A DNA stretch of 6,399 nt, from contig CAIVAH010000012.1 of assembly GCA_903903765.1 (NCBI GenBank), positions 1-6,399 on the forward strand, given 5' to 3'. The notes under the pieces are model-generated. The model saw only the letters and a list, made by a program, of their open reading frames with translations, searched no databases and had not been told where the DNA came from. Both the position numbers and the translations under genes were made by a program. Below, piece by piece: positions 5,275-6,399 of this stretch. How positions within the stretch are numbered: position 1 is the first letter of the stretch; every line of letters starts with the position of its first letter. The stretch comes from an uncultured Methylococcaceae bacterium (GTDB lineage: Bacteria; Pseudomonadota; Gammaproteobacteria; Methylococcales; Methylomonadaceae).

Positions 5275-6399
5275 TTACTCTATAATTGATGCAACAACAC
5301 CGGCACCGACTGTACGACCACCTTCACGTATCGCAAATCGTAAACCATCTTCCATTGCAATTGGTGATATTAATTTAACTTTTACAGATATATTATCGCC
5401 AGGCATTACCATCTCCACACCTTCTGGTAACGCAACAGCACCTGTAACATCAGTCGTTCTGAAATAAAACTGCGGGCGATATCCATCAAAGAATGGTGTG
5501 TGACGACCACCCTCGTCTTTAGACAAAATGTATATTTCGGCGTTAAAGTGTGAATGCGGTTTAATTGTACCTTTATGCGCCAATACTTGACCACGCTCAA
5601 CTTCGTCTCTTTTAGTTCCTCTCAAAAGTAAACCTACGTTATCGCCAGCCTCACCTTGATCTAACAACTTCCGGAACATCTCAACGCCTGTTACCGTCGT
5701 AGTTACTGTAGGTCTAATACCTACAATCTCAACTTCTTGGCCAACCTTGATAACCCCACGCTCAATACGCCCTGTTACCACTGTACCACGACCTGAGATT
5801 GAGAATACATCTTCAATTGGCATTAAGAACGCTCCGTCTACCGCACGCTCCGGTAAGGGTATGTAAGAATCTAATGCCTCTACCAATCTAACAACTGATG
5901 GCATACCAATATCACTTTCATCGCCTTGTAGTGCAAGCAATGCAGAACCCCTAACAATCGGCGTGTCATCACCTGGGAACTCATACATGTCTAATAATTC
6001 TCTTAATTCCATTTCAACAAGTTCGATTAATTCTTCATCATCAACCATGTCTGCTTTATTCAAGAAAACTACTACGTATGGAACACCTACTTGTCTTGAT
6101 AATAAGATATGCTCTCTTGTTTGCGGCATTGGGCCATCAGCTGCAGAACATACTAGAATAGCACCATCCATTTGCGCTGCTCCAGTAATCATGTTTTTTA
6201 CGTAATCAGCATGACCTGGACAGTCGACATGCGCGTAGTGGCGTGTTGTTGATTCATATTCAACGTGAGAAGTTGCAATAGTGATACCACGCGCTCTTTC
6301 CTCTGGTGCATTATCAATTTGATCAAATGCTTTAACTGCACCACCATGCAATTTAGCCATTACCGTTGTTAATGCTGCTGTTAATGTTGTTTTACCGTG
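5275..6399 (-). CDS. tuf: Translation elongation factor Tu, N-terminus cut off by the window edge
   Basis: EF-Tu is the GTPase that carries aminoacyl-tRNA to the ribosomal A site. The frame is open through the right edge, and 374 residues are visible. The first are [13 protein letters not shown], the end of the G1 P-loop, so the ATG at 6360 is an internal methionine and not the start. By alignment with E. coli about 22 residues are missing, for a total near 396. Then follow RGITI (G2), DCPGHAD (G3, with the catalytic His), NKAD (G4, Ala where E. coli has Cys) and GSAL (G5). Domains 2 and 3 carry [56 protein letters not shown] and the C-terminal [12 protein letters not shown]. Parts of the gene are richer in G+C than its neighbours. 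It probably ends a str-type cluster (rpsL, rpsG, fusA), which is outside the window. Confidence 0.98.
   Translation of the reverse strand, partial: HGKTTLTAALTTVMAKLHGGAVKAFDQIDNAPEERARGITIATSHVEYESTTRHYAHVDCPGHADYVKNMITGAAQMDGAILVCSAADGPMPQTREHILLSRQVGVPYVVVFLNKADMVDDEELIELVEMELRELLDMYEFPGDDTPIVRGSALLALQGDESDIGMPSVVRLVEALDSYIPLPERAVDGAFLMPIEDVFSISGRGTVVTGRIERGVIKVGQEVEIVGIRPTVTTTVTGVEMFRKLLDQGEAGDNVGLLLRGTKRDEVERGQVLAHKGTIKPHSHFNAEIYILSKDEGGRHTPFFDGYRPQFYFRTTDVTGAVALPEGVEMVMPGDNISVKVKLISPIAMEDGLRFAIREGGRTVGAGVVASIIE

Noticed and set aside
5406..5600. Minus-strand open frame of 64 codons in another frame of tuf
   Set aside because: It lies entirely inside the conserved domains 2-3 coding region of tuf and has no family features.
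5707..5725. Seven-bp inverted repeat (TGTAGGT / ACCTACA, 5-nt loop) inside tuf
   Set aside because: It is short, lies in a conserved coding region and has no U tract, so it is neither a terminator nor a supported regulatory hairpin; it is expected by chance at this size.
5963..6205. Plus-strand Ser/Asn-rich open frame of 80 codons opposite tuf
   Set aside because: The low-complexity composition is produced by reading the acidic [10 protein letters not shown] segment of EF-Tu backwards; it is a shadow.

Overview
This window is a run of translation genes, all read on the minus strand: tuf (EF-Tu), then the S10 ribosomal protein operon, then the first gene of the spc operon. In transcription order (right to left) the genes are tuf, rpsJ, rplC, rplD, rplW, rplB, rpsS, rplV, rpsC, rplP, rpmC, rpsQ and rplN. 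Both end genes are cut: tuf lacks its N-terminus at the right edge and rplN lacks its C-terminus at the left edge. The 11 genes between them are complete and look functional.

The gene order and residue-level similarity to the E. coli proteins point to a bacterium, most likely a gammaproteobacterium. Most of the window is A+T-rich; hand-counted lines outside tuf gave about 28-35% G+C. Tight packing with A+T richness recalls small-genome marine or symbiotic gammaproteobacteria such as the SUP05/Thioglobus group, but that placement is an impression from the proteins and was not tested. Stop codons are TAA, TAG and one TGA (rplD), all standard.

Packing is extreme. The longest gap between genes is 40 nt (rplW to rplB). 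Two junctions overlap: rplD/rplW by ATGA and rplP/rpmC by TAATG. The tuf-rpsJ gap is 6 nt and the rpsQ-rplN gap is 25 nt. In E. coli these are the two places where the str, S10 and spc operons are separated and where the S10 leader (target of L4 autoregulation) and the spc promoter lie. Neither spacer exists here, so the three operons appear to be joined into one transcription unit. No terminator, convincing promoter, RNA gene, mobile element or CRISPR array was found.

All products act at the ribosome. EF-Tu delivers aminoacyl-tRNA. S10, S19, S3 and S17 belong to the 30S subunit. L3, L4, L23, L2, L22, L16, L29 and L14 belong to the 50S subunit; L4 and L22 line the exit tunnel, L23 and L29 surround its mouth, and L2, L3 and L16 are near the peptidyl transferase centre. 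I found no new biological system. The points worth a second look are the fused operon junctions, a 9-bp hairpin around a 9-A tract inside rpsS, the GTG start of rpsS, and the higher G+C of parts of tuf.
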